Source: CAYLNM01 sp964385045 (GTDB taxonomy: Bacteria > Planctomycetota > Phycisphaerae > Phycisphaerales > SM1A02). Taken from it: a stretch of 51,581 nt of DNA. Positions within the stretch are counted from its first letter, which is position 1; every line of letters begins with the position of its first letter. Positions 34,903 through 42,848 of the stretch are shown here, in pieces. A model generated the notes under the pieces. The model made no database searches and was not told the DNA's origin. It was given only the letters and a program-made list of their open reading frames with translations. The stretch covers positions 1-51,581 of the forward strand of contig CAYLNM010000016.1 in NCBI GenBank assembly GCA_964385045.1, in the 5' to 3' direction. The position numbers and the translations under genes were made by a program.

Positions 34903-35493
34903 TCATGCGTGCCGCTTCCTCGAGCCGCGGTTGAGGAGACCCGCCCCGGCGAGTGCCGCCAGCACGCCAGGAGCGGGAATGATCGTCTGGAACATGATGT
35001 CATCCATCGCGACGATAGAGCCGGATCCCTTCTCCACCCGGACGCGATCGAAGGACTCGTCGCTCATGAAGCCGCGGAAATCCGTGATCCACGGCGGGAT
35101 AAAATGTACGAGCTCCTCGCCGGCGTAGAGCCACCAGTAATAGCCGGAGGAGGCCATTCGAGCCGCGAACGTGTGAATCGGTTCGCTGAACTCGAACCGC
35201 ATGTCGCTGTCGTCATTGAAGTTCTTTACGCCCCAGTCGTCGATGAAGTTGGAGCGGTTGTAATGCAGGAGGGCGTAGTCGTCGTCGGGGATGGTCATGC
35301 CGAGTCCGGCGTACTGATCGGTGATCTGCAGGAACTCCCCGGGCGGCGGCGGCGCGAGGTCGGCGAACCCGATCGTCGTGAACTCGCCGGCCGACGCCGC
35401 CCACTCTTCGTACGTGTTGAACACGGTGGTCGCCGCACCGGCAGATGAATGTGTCGCGAACAAGATGGCGATGGAAAGCATGCGAGCGTTCAC
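34903..35493 (-). CDS. PEP-CTERM sorting-domain protein, tandem copy 1
   Basis: The 196-residue exported protein has a signal peptide (about 1-21, ending AGA), a beta-rich domain of about 140 residues and a PEP-CTERM-like tail (IPAPGVLAALAGAGLLNRGSRK). It is nearly identical to the gene at 35869. Most differences lie in about residues 85-150, while residues 35-85 and the tail are almost unchanged. The function is unknown; relatives are exopolysaccharide- or surface-associated proteins cut by exosortase. The start is a GTG at 35493 by analogy with copy 2, where that GTG overlaps an upstream stop. An internal ATG (35481) four codons later is an alternative. Codon use and base composition are less GC-rich than in flanking genes. 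Confidence 0.8.
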   Translation of the reverse strand: MNARMLSIAILFATHSSAGAATTVFNTYEEWAASAGEFTTIGFADLAPPPPGEFLQITDQYAGLGMTIPDDDYALLHYNRSNFIDDWGVKNFNDDSDMRFEFSEPIHTFAARMASSGYYWWLYAGEELVHFIPPWITDFRGFMSDESFDRVRVEKGSGSIVAMDDIMFQTIIPAPGVLAALAGAGLLNRGSRKRHA

Positions 35494-35868
35494 GGGGCGT
35501 CTCCATCTTCGAGCAGCCCGGAGGGATGGGCGGAGGTCGTGAGCCAGCTGTGGACGTCACTGGCCGCCATGCGTGGCGTCATCGGCGAGAGAATCCGCCC
35601 CGTCAGCGGCACGCCGGATCGTGGCCGGCGGGGTCCGGGAGTCCGACGCCGTCTCGATACGCCGTCCGGGCGCCACGGCTGCGCTCGCCGTCAGGCTCGT
35701 TTTGGAGTCGGATTCCTGTTGAGGATGCGTTCTCGGGGGTCAGGTCACCCGGGCGAGCCGGAACGGGATGACGCGCGCGGGAAGCCACACGAGTGATCCC
35801 GGAGGTCTGGGTGTCCGCCGCCGCTCCACCTCCGACCGAATCGGCCGGAGATGGAGTGCGGGCCGTGT
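35494..35868. other. Spacer between the two PEP-CTERM copies
   Basis: 35494-35517 still matches the sequence upstream of copy 2, including the last codons and stop of the HAF gene. 35518-about 35780 is unique with no recognisable gene. About 35781-35868 repeats the sequence downstream of copy 1, with the hairpin at 35830-35850. Confidence 0.6.
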
Positions 35869-36459
35869 TCATGCGTGCCGCTTCCTCGAGCCGCGGTTGA
35901 GGAGACCCGCCCCGGCGAGCGCCGTCAGAACACCGGGGGCAGGAATGATCGTCTGGAACATGATGTCATCCATCGTGATGATCGACCCGAGTCCCGGCAT
36001 CACCCGGACGCGGTCGAAGGGCTCGTCGCTGATGAAGCCGCGGAAGTCGGTGATCCACTGCGGAATGAAATGTACGAGCTCGTCACCGTCGTAGAGCCAC
36101 CAATGGAAGCCCGAATTGGCCATTCGAGCCGAGAAGGTGTGAATCGGTTCGCTGAACTCGAACCACATGTCGCTGTCGTCATTGTGGTTCTTTACGCCCC
36201 AGTCGTCGATGAAGTTGGAGCGGTTGTAATGCAGGAGGGCGTAGTCGTCGTCGGGGATGGTCATGCCGAGTCCGGCGTACTGATCGGTGATCTGCAGGAA
36301 CTCCCCGGGCGGCGGCGGCGCGAGGTCGGCGAACCCGATCGTCGTGAACTCGCCGGCCGACGCGGCCCACTCTTCGTACGTGTTGAACACGGTGATCGCC
36401 GCACCGGCGGACGAATGTGCTGCGAACAGGATGGAGATGGAAAGCATGCGGGCGTTCAC
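35869..36459 (-). CDS. PEP-CTERM sorting-domain protein, tandem copy 2
   Basis: This is a 196-residue paralogue of the gene at 34903 with the same layout: a signal peptide ending AGA, a body with TTIGFADLAPPPPGEF, and an IPAPGVLTALAGAGLLNRGSRK sorting tail. The GTG start at 36459 overlaps the stop of the upstream HAF/dockerin gene (GTGA), so the two are translationally coupled. This arrangement suggests copy 2 keeps the ancestral context. It is presumably exported and processed by an exosortase-type enzyme not encoded here. The role is unknown. Confidence 0.82.
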   Translation of the reverse strand: MNARMLSISILFAAHSSAGAAITVFNTYEEWAASAGEFTTIGFADLAPPPPGEFLQITDQYAGLGMTIPDDDYALLHYNRSNFIDDWGVKNHNDDSDMWFEFSEPIHTFSARMANSGFHWWLYDGDELVHFIPQWITDFRGFISDEPFDRVRVMPGLGSIITMDDIMFQTIIPAPGVLTALAGAGLLNRGSRKRHA

Positions 36460-38216
36460 GGGGCGTCTCCGTCTTCGAGCAGGTCAAGGAGATTCGTGAA
36501 AGTGGTGAGCTGACTTTCGCTGTCGTAGGCTGCCTCAACGGCATGAGCGGCGTCGTCGTCGTGATCGGAGAGAAACTCCGCGCCGCCGGCGGCAAGCCAC
36601 GTGGCGGCAAGGGGAGCCGCGAGCGTTTCGCCGAGCGCGCAGTCCTGCGTCTTCAGGGACTGCATGACGATCTGCAGGTCGGCGCTGTCAACGCGGCAGT
36701 CGCCGTTGACATCGGCCCAGCAGATGGTCCGGGGAGGGCACGCTCCAGTCGACGTCTGGACGAGGGCGAGGTCGGTCGCGTCGACATCGCCGTCGCGATC
36801 CACGTCGGCGGGACACGGGCCCAAAGGTACGAGGAGGACCCCGACCTCGGCCGCCTCTCCCGGAGCGCACTCCCGGAGAGCAGTCGCGACGATCCACCCA
36901 GCGCCGTTGAGATCATGTGCGGAACGGATGTCGATCAGACCACACGAGAGGCAGTCGGTGACCGACGTGAGATCCACGTAAGTGGTGGGAACGGGCCAGG
37001 AGACCGCGAGACGATCGGTCGCATTGGTACCGACCGCCGCGCCGCTCGCGTTGATCGCGAGGGCGAACGTATCGTCATCCGGTCCGGTCGGATCGGGCGC
37101 GAAGAGGCTGATCGAACTCGGCGTGGGCCAGTAGCAGGCTCGTTGGACACAGACCGTCTCAGCGTTGTCACGAGCAAACCCGACGGCGACGCCAAGATCG
37201 TTCACGTCTCGGGCAAAGGCGTTTCTGCCGTCGAAGATCGGGGGAGCGTCGAACGGCAGAATCGACAACAGGCCGGTGTTCCAGGCGAGGGGCAGTCGCT
37301 CGGCCTCTTCGACGCACACATCGTTCCGGATGCTCGAGAGCGAGGCTTGGCCGACGATGCGCTCGCTGGTGCCGGCCCCGGGGTTGATGCCGTCAGCGCT
37401 GCCTGCCTTGTACAAGAAGGTCCCCGGTGGCGGCAGTGGAAGTGGGTTCGCCGACAGCGAGCGGGCGTCGTATCGCTGTGGCTTCTCGAATCCAGGTACG
37501 TCGATTCTCCAGCCGGCCACAGTGGCCGTCGGCCCGGCACCTCCGGAAAATCGTTCGGAGATCGCCCACGCACAGGATCTGGGCGCCGAACCAGGCGGGA
37601 GGCCGTCAAGGCGATGCATCGTCGCCGACGAGTGCCCGAGCCCTCCATCCACGGACCACACGAACGCGGCGAAATCGTCGGAGTTCTGGAGGACGGCCGG
37701 ACAATGTTCGGCGACTCCCACGACGTCGCCGGCGTCGTTGATGTCGAACGCGGCGCCCTGCGGACCATCAGAGCACGGTGTCGTGCCCCACATCGGCAGC
37801 GGGTGCATGGTGTTCACGCCGAGGCCGGGATACACGGTCTCGGGCTGCCAGATGAACGGGCGAATCGAGGGGACGGTGACGCCGAATCCAGGCACCGTCT
37901 CCTCGATCCGAGCCATGCCCACGACGACGCCATGCTCGTTGATGCCCAGCGCGGCACTGGCGACGGGCAGCGTCAGGTCGACTCCGTCGATGAAGTCGGG
38001 TACGCGCGGGATGAGGTTCGGAATATTGCAGGAGCTGCCCGTGAACTCGGGGATGAAAACGGTCACGCGGTATTGCGGTGGGGTGGTGCGGGCCAGAGCG
38101 GCCGAGGTCGAAGCAGCGGCGAGGGCAACTCCCGCGAGCTTGCTCGTGACTCTTGGTTGCCGCCGGTTAGCGTCCGTGTCGGTGCGTCTGTGCGTCTGTG
38201 CGTCGGTGCGTCTCAT
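36456..38216 (-). CDS. Exported HAF-repeat protein with dockerin-like repeats
   Basis: The 586-residue protein has a basic N-terminus (residues 1-27) and a signal segment (about 28-46, ending ALART). The long body has several HAF-type repeats of the form INxxGxVVG: LGINEHGVVVGMA, DINDAGDVVGVA, DVNDLGVAVGFA, AINASGAAVGT. Two dockerin-like repeats follow (CPADVDRDGDVDATDL, ADVNGDCRVDSADL), then a tail of about 65 residues. It is probably a secreted or surface protein; HAF domains have no known activity. The ATG at 38216 has GAGGGG about 8 bases upstream. Directly after the ATG lies an 8-bp repeat tract whose unit is not a multiple of three. An open frame continues upstream but lacks a better start. 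The stop overlaps the next gene's GTG. Confidence 0.8.
   Translation of the reverse strand: MRRTDAQTHRRTDTDANRRQPRVTSKLAGVALAAASTSAALARTTPPQYRVTVFIPEFTGSSCNIPNLIPRVPDFIDGVDLTLPVASAALGINEHGVVVGMARIEETVPGFGVTVPSIRPFIWQPETVYPGLGVNTMHPLPMWGTTPCSDGPQGAAFDINDAGDVVGVAEHCPAVLQNSDDFAAFVWSVDGGLGHSSATMHRLDGLPPGSAPRSCAWAISERFSGGAGPTATVAGWRIDVPGFEKPQRYDARSLSANPLPLPPPGTFLYKAGSADGINPGAGTSERIVGQASLSSIRNDVCVEEAERLPLAWNTGLLSILPFDAPPIFDGRNAFARDVNDLGVAVGFARDNAETVCVQRACYWPTPSSISLFAPDPTGPDDDTFALAINASGAAVGTNATDRLAVSWPVPTTYVDLTSVTDCLSCGLIDIRSAHDLNGAGWIVATALRECAPGEAAEVGVLLVPLGPCPADVDRDGDVDATDLALVQTSTGACPPRTICWADVNGDCRVDSADLQIVMQSLKTQDCALGETLAAPLAATWLAAGGAEFLSDHDDDAAHAVEAAYDSESQLTTFTNLLDLLEDGDAP
38174..38213 (-). repeat. 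8-bp tandem repeat at the start of the HAF gene
   Basis: Read on the minus strand, the bases directly after the ATG form four units (AGACGCAC, CGACGCAC, AGACGCAC, AGACGCAC) and a fifth degenerate one. They encode residues 2-14. Gain or loss of one unit would shift the reading frame. Confidence 0.85.
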
Positions 38217-38814
38217 GACGTGCCCCTCGATCCCGACAGTCGATGTCGCGATCTGGACGTGCCGGGCCCGGAAGTGGGAAGTCTCTGAATCGGCTGCGCG
38301 CATGCCGCCGTTCGACCCCGGTCGACCCGATTCTCGGAGATTCTCGGGGCCCCAATGCGTCGTCAACGAGAATCCAGAGGATTTGCGAAAAACCCGTCAC
38401 CGCGCGCATGCGGAGTGACCCAACCTCGTATCGGGAATGGGTGCGGGGCGAGGCGGCACGCGAGCGTCGGCCTCGGACCGCCTTGAATCAGCGAGAGCGA
38501 CAGGCTCGCTGAGGCGGTGTGGTTGCGTTCGCTCCCTGGTCCTGGGGATGGCGCAGTCCTTGTGGATGGGAGCGGAAACCCGCTCAGGGTCATCGATCGT
38601 CGCGCAGGTCCTCTGTGGTGGCCGTGGCGTGGCTGCGTCGTATCGAGGTCAACTTCACACGACGTGCGACGATGTCTGGCGGCGCCGATGGCCACCGGCC
38701 TTCTGGCGCCCTCGGGCCCGCCCAGACATCGCCTCCCACAAGGGGGCAGGCGTTGGGAGGCGTCTGCCCACTTCGTGGTCGATCCGGGCGGCGACGCGGA
38801 TTGGCTGTATTCGT
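38217..38814. other. Gene-free stretch upstream of the HAF gene
   Basis: Open frames exist on the plus strand, one of which runs into the duplicated yidD end. None has a ribosome site or a recognisable protein. TTGACG (minus strand, near 38365) with a weak -10 could drive the HAF operon. The region has mixed, lower G+C and one side of the island boundary falls at its end. Confidence 0.5.
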
Positions 38815-38945
38815 GCGGCGTGCAGCCCACCCCGGAGGCGGCCGAGCGCCGCAACCGCCGCGGTCGCCGCGACGTCCTCGACGGCACGCTCGCGACGTGC
38901 TGCGCGCTCGAGCTCGTGACCTCGATCCTGCCCTGCAACAGCTGA
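38815..38945 (+). pseudogene. 3'-end fragment of yidD
   Basis: The fragment codes for the last 40 or so residues of the divergent YidD (PTPEAAERRNRRGRRD...SILPCNS) without the N-terminal YidD core. Upstream sequence is unrelated. It is a by-product of the event that created the direct repeats, not an intact gene. Confidence 0.8.
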
Positions 38946-38950
38946 CGCGG
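38815..38950 (+). repeat. 136-bp direct repeat, right copy
   Basis: This matches 34591-34726 (three mismatches). It contains a second, headless yidD 3' end with its stop at 38943-38945, and is followed directly by the DinB-like gene's end. Confidence 0.9.
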
Positions 38951-38951
38951 T

Positions 38952-39467
38952 TCAGCGGCGCGGGAGCACCGAGTCCATCTCCATCGCCCGGCGCCAGGCC
39001 GACACCTGCCCGAGGTGCACCATCGGGTGGGCGAGCAGCAGGACGGTGATGACCGAGCCGCTGTCGTCCATCCGGCCCTTCATGGGGTGGTCGTCGGGCA
39101 GCGGCCGGCGGAACCGCTCGTCGTCGGCCTCCTCGAGGACCTCCCGCACCACCTCGCAGCGGTCCGTGAAGTGGGCCACGATGTCGTCCTTGGCCGGGTA
39201 CTGCCCGCGGTCGTCCTCGCAGGTCGCGCGGAACGAGAAGAGCTCCTCCCACTCCGGCCGCTCGACCACGAGCTCGGGCCGCCCGAGCAGCGGCAGCGTG
39301 CGGTCGGGATAGAGCGACAGGTGCCCGAGGCAGAACGCGGGGTGGTTCATCGTCGGGTGCGGCCGGGCGGTGAATCGGCCCGCCGGGATGTCGGCGACGA
39401 GCAGCTTCGCGTAGCCGACCACCTTGCGGTGGCCGTCGCTCACGATGCGGCCGAAGGTGACGGTCAT
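38952..39467 (-). CDS. DinB-family four-helix protein
   Basis: The 171-residue protein resembles the DinB/YfiT-like metalloenzyme superfamily. It has the putative metal His residues in LGHLSLYPD and in the C-terminal HPMVHLGQVSAWRR motif. Members include thiol-dependent transferases and stress proteins, and the substrate here is unknown. The ATG is at 39467. On the minus strand it lies 57 bp downstream of the M42 peptidase gene, so they may be co-transcribed. Confidence 0.82.
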   Translation of the reverse strand: MTVTFGRIVSDGHRKVVGYAKLLVADIPAGRFTARPHPTMNHPAFCLGHLSLYPDRTLPLLGRPELVVERPEWEELFSFRATCEDDRGQYPAKDDIVAHFTDRCEVVREVLEEADDERFRRPLPDDHPMKGRMDDSGSVITVLLLAHPMVHLGQVSAWRRAMEMDSVLPRR

Positions 39468-39524
39468 GGCGGGCTCCGGGGTGGGGCGCGGCGACGAGAC
39501 CGGTCCGCGGTCGGGCCCCGCGGG

Positions 39525-40574
39525 TCACTCGGTGACGGTGGGCATCCAGGCCGCGAGCAGGTCGACGCCCGCCTGCAGGTCGTCGCGGTGGATCTGCTCG
39601 GTCACGGTGTGGATGTAGCGGGTGCCGACCACGACCGCCGCGGTGCGGACACCGGAGCGGGAGCGCTGGATGGCGGCCCCGTCCTGGCCGCCGCGGGGCA
39701 GGACGCACCGCTGGTACGCGATCTCGTGCTTCTCGGCGAGGCCGCAGAGGTCGGCCACCAGCCGGTGGTCGGCGATGAGCGAGGAGTCCTGCACCTTGAT
39801 GCCGACGCCGTCGCCGTGCTTGGTCACCCGCTGGTGCTCGGGCACGCCCGGGGTGTCGCAGGCGAGCGTCACGTCGATGCCGATGCCGTAGTCGGCCTCG
39901 ACCGAGTAGGCGGCGGTGATGGCCCCGCGAAGGCCGACCTCCTCCTGCGTGGTGAAGGCGACGACGATCTCCGCCGCGTGCTTCGTGCCGGCGTCCGCGA
40001 TGGTCCGCACCGACTCGAGGCCGAGGTAGCAGGCGACGCGGTTGTCGAGGGCCTTCGAGACGAGCTTGGTCGGCTGCTCGAGGAAGGGCTCGTGCATCAC
40101 GACGAAGTCGCCGACGCGCACCGCCTCCTTGACGTCGTCGGGCTCCATGCCCAGGTCGACGAAGAACTCGTCCACGTCCGGCACCTTCTTGCGGTCCTCG
40201 GGGCTCGAGATGTGGACGGGCTTGCCGCCGGGGTTCATCACCCCCACGTGATCACCGTCGTCGGTGCACACGAGCACGCGGCGCGAGAAGAGGTTGCGGG
40301 TGTCGAAGCCGCCGGCGGGGTTCAGCCACACGAAGCCCTTCTCGTCGACGTGGCTGACGTAGAAGCCGATCTCGTCCATGTGGCAGCAGAGCAGGATCCG
40401 CGGGCCGCCCTCGCCGGCGGTCGGCCGGCGGGTGCAGATCAGCGAGCCCATGGCGTCGGTCCGGATCTCGTCGAAGAGGCCCTCGGCCTCGGTCTCGATC
40501 AGGGCGCGGACGCGCTCCTCGCGTCCGGGGACGCCGGGGGTCTCGCAGAGGCGGCGGAGCAGGTCGATCGACAT
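39525..40574 (-). CDS. M42-family metallo-aminopeptidase
   Basis: The 349-residue zinc/cobalt aminopeptidase is of the M42 (FrvX/glutamyl aminopeptidase, TET-forming) family. Metal and catalytic motifs are CCHMDEIGF, ALDNRVACYLG, FTTQEEVGLRGA, and GIDVTLACDTPG, with a late RYIHT. Its usual job is intracellular peptide degradation as a dodecamer. The ATG at 40574 is typical for the family (MSIDLLRRLCETPGVPG). A longer frame exists upstream but overlaps the divergent region. CAGGAT 9 bases upstream may be a -10 of a leaderless message. Confidence 0.93.
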   Translation of the reverse strand: MSIDLLRRLCETPGVPGREERVRALIETEAEGLFDEIRTDAMGSLICTRRPTAGEGGPRILLCCHMDEIGFYVSHVDEKGFVWLNPAGGFDTRNLFSRRVLVCTDDGDHVGVMNPGGKPVHISSPEDRKKVPDVDEFFVDLGMEPDDVKEAVRVGDFVVMHEPFLEQPTKLVSKALDNRVACYLGLESVRTIADAGTKHAAEIVVAFTTQEEVGLRGAITAAYSVEADYGIGIDVTLACDTPGVPEHQRVTKHGDGVGIKVQDSSLIADHRLVADLCGLAEKHEIAYQRCVLPRGGQDGAAIQRSRSGVRTAAVVVGTRYIHTVTEQIHRDDLQAGVDLLAAWMPTVTE

Positions 40575-40818
40575 GGGCGGTCTATCCTGTCGGGAGGTGC
40601 GGCCCGTCGCGACGGGCCGGTCGGGGGCAGCGAGCCGCGGCCCGCGGTGAGGGCGAGTCCAGCGGGACCCCGTGGCCCCGCGGCGTTCGGACGCCCGCGG
40701 CGAGCCGGCGGGCCCGCCGGAGGGCCGCCGACCGCTCGTCGCCGCGGTGCCCACGCCGCGTCGGCGGGTGGGGGAGCGGACACGAACGAGGCTCACGACG
40801 TCCGAGGAGAGGATCGAC

Positions 40819-42198
40819 ATGCTACACGACACGCCCCTTCGCTCGCGGCACGAGGCGTGGCTCGAGGCCACCGCCCGCGGCGGCGACGCGGACGCGGAGG
40901 CCCGGCCCGGCGCCGCGACCGGACACCGTGCCGAGGCCGAGGTCGACTGGCTGCCGTACGGCGGGCCGGACGACGACGGCCGGCCGCTGTGCGAGATTCC
41001 CGCGACCTTCGGCGGGGAGGTCGAGGCCGAGTACGCGGCGATCCGCCGCGGCGCGGCCCTGCTCGACATGCCGCACCGCGCGACCATCGTCGTCCGCGGC
41101 GACGACCGGCTCGACCTGCTCGAGCGGCTCGTCACGCAGAAGGTGGGCGACCTGCGGATCGGCGAGGTGCGGTCGGCCTTCCTGCTCAACCGCAAGGGCC
41201 GCATCCTCGCCGACCTGCTGCTCGCGCAGCTGAGCGACAAGCTCGTGATCGACGCCGACCTCACGCGGGCGGCGGCGGTGGTCGAGCAGATCGACGCGAT
41301 GATCTTCGGCGAGGACGTCACGGTGGAGGACGCGACCGCGGAGTACCACCGGATCGAGGTGCACGGCCGGCGGGCCGCGGACGTGCTGGCCGCCCTCACG
41401 CACCCGATCGACGTGACGCTCGAGCCGGGCCGGACCGGGCGGATCGTGGTCGAGGGGGCGGAGGTGATCGTGCTGCGTCACGACGCCACCGGCGAGCCCG
41501 GACACCTGTGGATCGTGCCGGCGGACGCGACGGGCGCGGTCTGGGACCGCATGCTCGCGGTCGACGAGCAGCTCGGCGGCAAGCGCCTGGTGCGGCCGGC
41601 GGGCTGGTTCGCCTACAACATGGCCCGCGTCGAGGCGGGCACGCCGCTGTTCAACGTCGACTTCGGCGGCGAGTCGCTGCCGCACGAGACCGGGCTGCTC
41701 GACCGGCGGGTGAGCTTCACCAAGGGCTGCTTCCCGGGGCAGGAGGTGGTGGCGCGGACGCAGCACCTCGGCCGGCCGAAGCAGGTGCTCGTGGGGCTCG
41801 TGATCGAGGGCGAGGAGGTGCCGCCCGCGGGGGCGCAGGTCTTCGCGGGCGAGGACGGCCCGCTCGAGGACGTGGTCGGCACGATCACCTCGAGCGCGCC
41901 GAGTCCCATGCGCGGGCTCGAGCCGGTGGCGCTCGCCGTCATCAAGTCGAAGCACGCCGCCGAGGGCGCGACGGTGCGGGTGCACGTCGAGGGCGACGCC
42001 CGGCGGGCGACGATCGGGCCCACGGCCGCCTGGACCGGCGGTGCCGGCGTGCCCGCGACGGGCGAGACGGAGCCGGTCGGGACGGCCGCGGGGGGCGGTG
42101 CGACCGGCGCTGCGGCCGGTGGTGCCGCGGACGCCGCCGGAGGACAGGCCGCGGCGGGCGACGGAGCGGAGGGTGGCGATGCCGACGGTGCGAGCTGA
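40819..42198 (+). CDS. YgfZ/GcvT-like folate-binding protein
   Basis: The 459-residue protein is of the YgfZ/GcvT tetrahydrofolate-binding superfamily, involved in repair or assembly of Fe-S enzymes. The YgfZ signature KGCFPGQE is at residues 302-309. Also visible are the early LLDMPHRATIVVRGDDRLDLLERLVTQ region and the FLLNRKGRILADLL segment. The last 70 residues are an Ala/Gly-rich extension. The ATG at 40819 has AGGAGAGG about 8 bases upstream. It overlaps the next gene by 20 bases. Confidence 0.88.
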   Translation: MLHDTPLRSRHEAWLEATARGGDADAEARPGAATGHRAEAEVDWLPYGGPDDDGRPLCEIPATFGGEVEAEYAAIRRGAALLDMPHRATIVVRGDDRLDLLERLVTQKVGDLRIGEVRSAFLLNRKGRILADLLLAQLSDKLVIDADLTRAAAVVEQIDAMIFGEDVTVEDATAEYHRIEVHGRRAADVLAALTHPIDVTLEPGRTGRIVVEGAEVIVLRHDATGEPGHLWIVPADATGAVWDRMLAVDEQLGGKRLVRPAGWFAYNMARVEAGTPLFNVDFGGESLPHETGLLDRRVSFTKGCFPGQEVVARTQHLGRPKQVLVGLVIEGEEVPPAGAQVFAGEDGPLEDVVGTITSSAPSPMRGLEPVALAVIKSKHAAEGATVRVHVEGDARRATIGPTAAWTGGAGVPATGETEPVGTAAGGGATGAAAGGAADAAGGQAAAGDGAEGGDADGAS

Positions 42199-42676
42199 GG
42201 GCGATGCGGCGGCGGGCGGGGGCACGGCCGGCGGGGGCGCGGCCGGCGGCGGGCGGTCCGCGGCGGTCGATGGCGGGCGGCGGAGCGTCCGGCGACCGAC
42301 CGGCGGCGCCGGTGCCGCGGCTTCGTTCGCGATGGCCATGGCCCTCGCCGGGCCGGGGACGGTGACACCGTCCGCGGCGGCGGACGTGTCGGGCGATGGT
42401 GCGATCGCCGGGAACGGGGCGCGGGCCGCGGTCGCATCCGCGGCGATCGTGCCGTCGGCGGCGATGACGGACGCCGACGCCGACGAGAGCGGGGGCGAGA
42501 GTCGGCGCAGCGTCTTCGCGCCCGAGCCCGGTCAGGAGTACGAGCTGGCGTTCTTCATTGCCGCCGCGCTGCTCACGGTGCTCGTGGCTGGGGGCTTCAT
42601 CGCCGTGATCGTGCTGCACGGGCGAGGCAGCCGCCCGGCCGACCGCGAGGCGGAGCCACACGAGGTCGAGGCCTGA
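42179..42676 (+). CDS. Small single-pass membrane protein, unknown
   Basis: This 165-residue protein of no recognised family has an Ala/Gly-rich N-terminus of about 115 residues and a weakly hydrophobic stretch at about 45-55. One clear C-terminal transmembrane helix follows (about 123-143, FFIAAALLTVLVAGGFIAVIV), with a short charged end. It overlaps the YgfZ-like gene by 20 bases in another frame, with GGAGGG just before the ATG, so translation is probably coupled. The role may be linked to the preceding gene, but that is only inference. Confidence 0.6.
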   Translation: MPTVRAEGDAAAGGGTAGGGAAGGGRSAAVDGGRRSVRRPTGGAGAAASFAMAMALAGPGTVTPSAAADVSGDGAIAGNGARAAVASAAIVPSAAMTDADADESGGESRRSVFAPEPGQEYELAFFIAAALLTVLVAGGFIAVIVLHGRGSRPADREAEPHEVEA

Positions 42677-42848
42677 GCCCGGCGCGGGGATCGGGTGCGC
42701 CCGGGCGTCCTGGTGCTGACGTCACGAGTCGACGTGTCGGCGTGACGCGTCGGGGGATGCCGTGGTCGCGAGCCTCGATGCGTCAGGCGGCATCGGGCTC
42801 GCGGGCGAGGATCGAGGACGGCGGCGGCGACCGCGGGGGGTGGGGACG

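Noticed and set aside
34727..38814. Integrase, transposase or resolvase within the repeat-bounded block
   Set aside because: Every frame of plausible coding quality is an exported structural protein. No recombinase motifs were found, so the block is not called a mobile element.
38517..38945. Plus-strand frame fused to the duplicated yidD end as a new gene
   Set aside because: The upstream part has no family similarity, no ribosome site and lies in a non-coding region; only the last 136 bases are yidD-derived.
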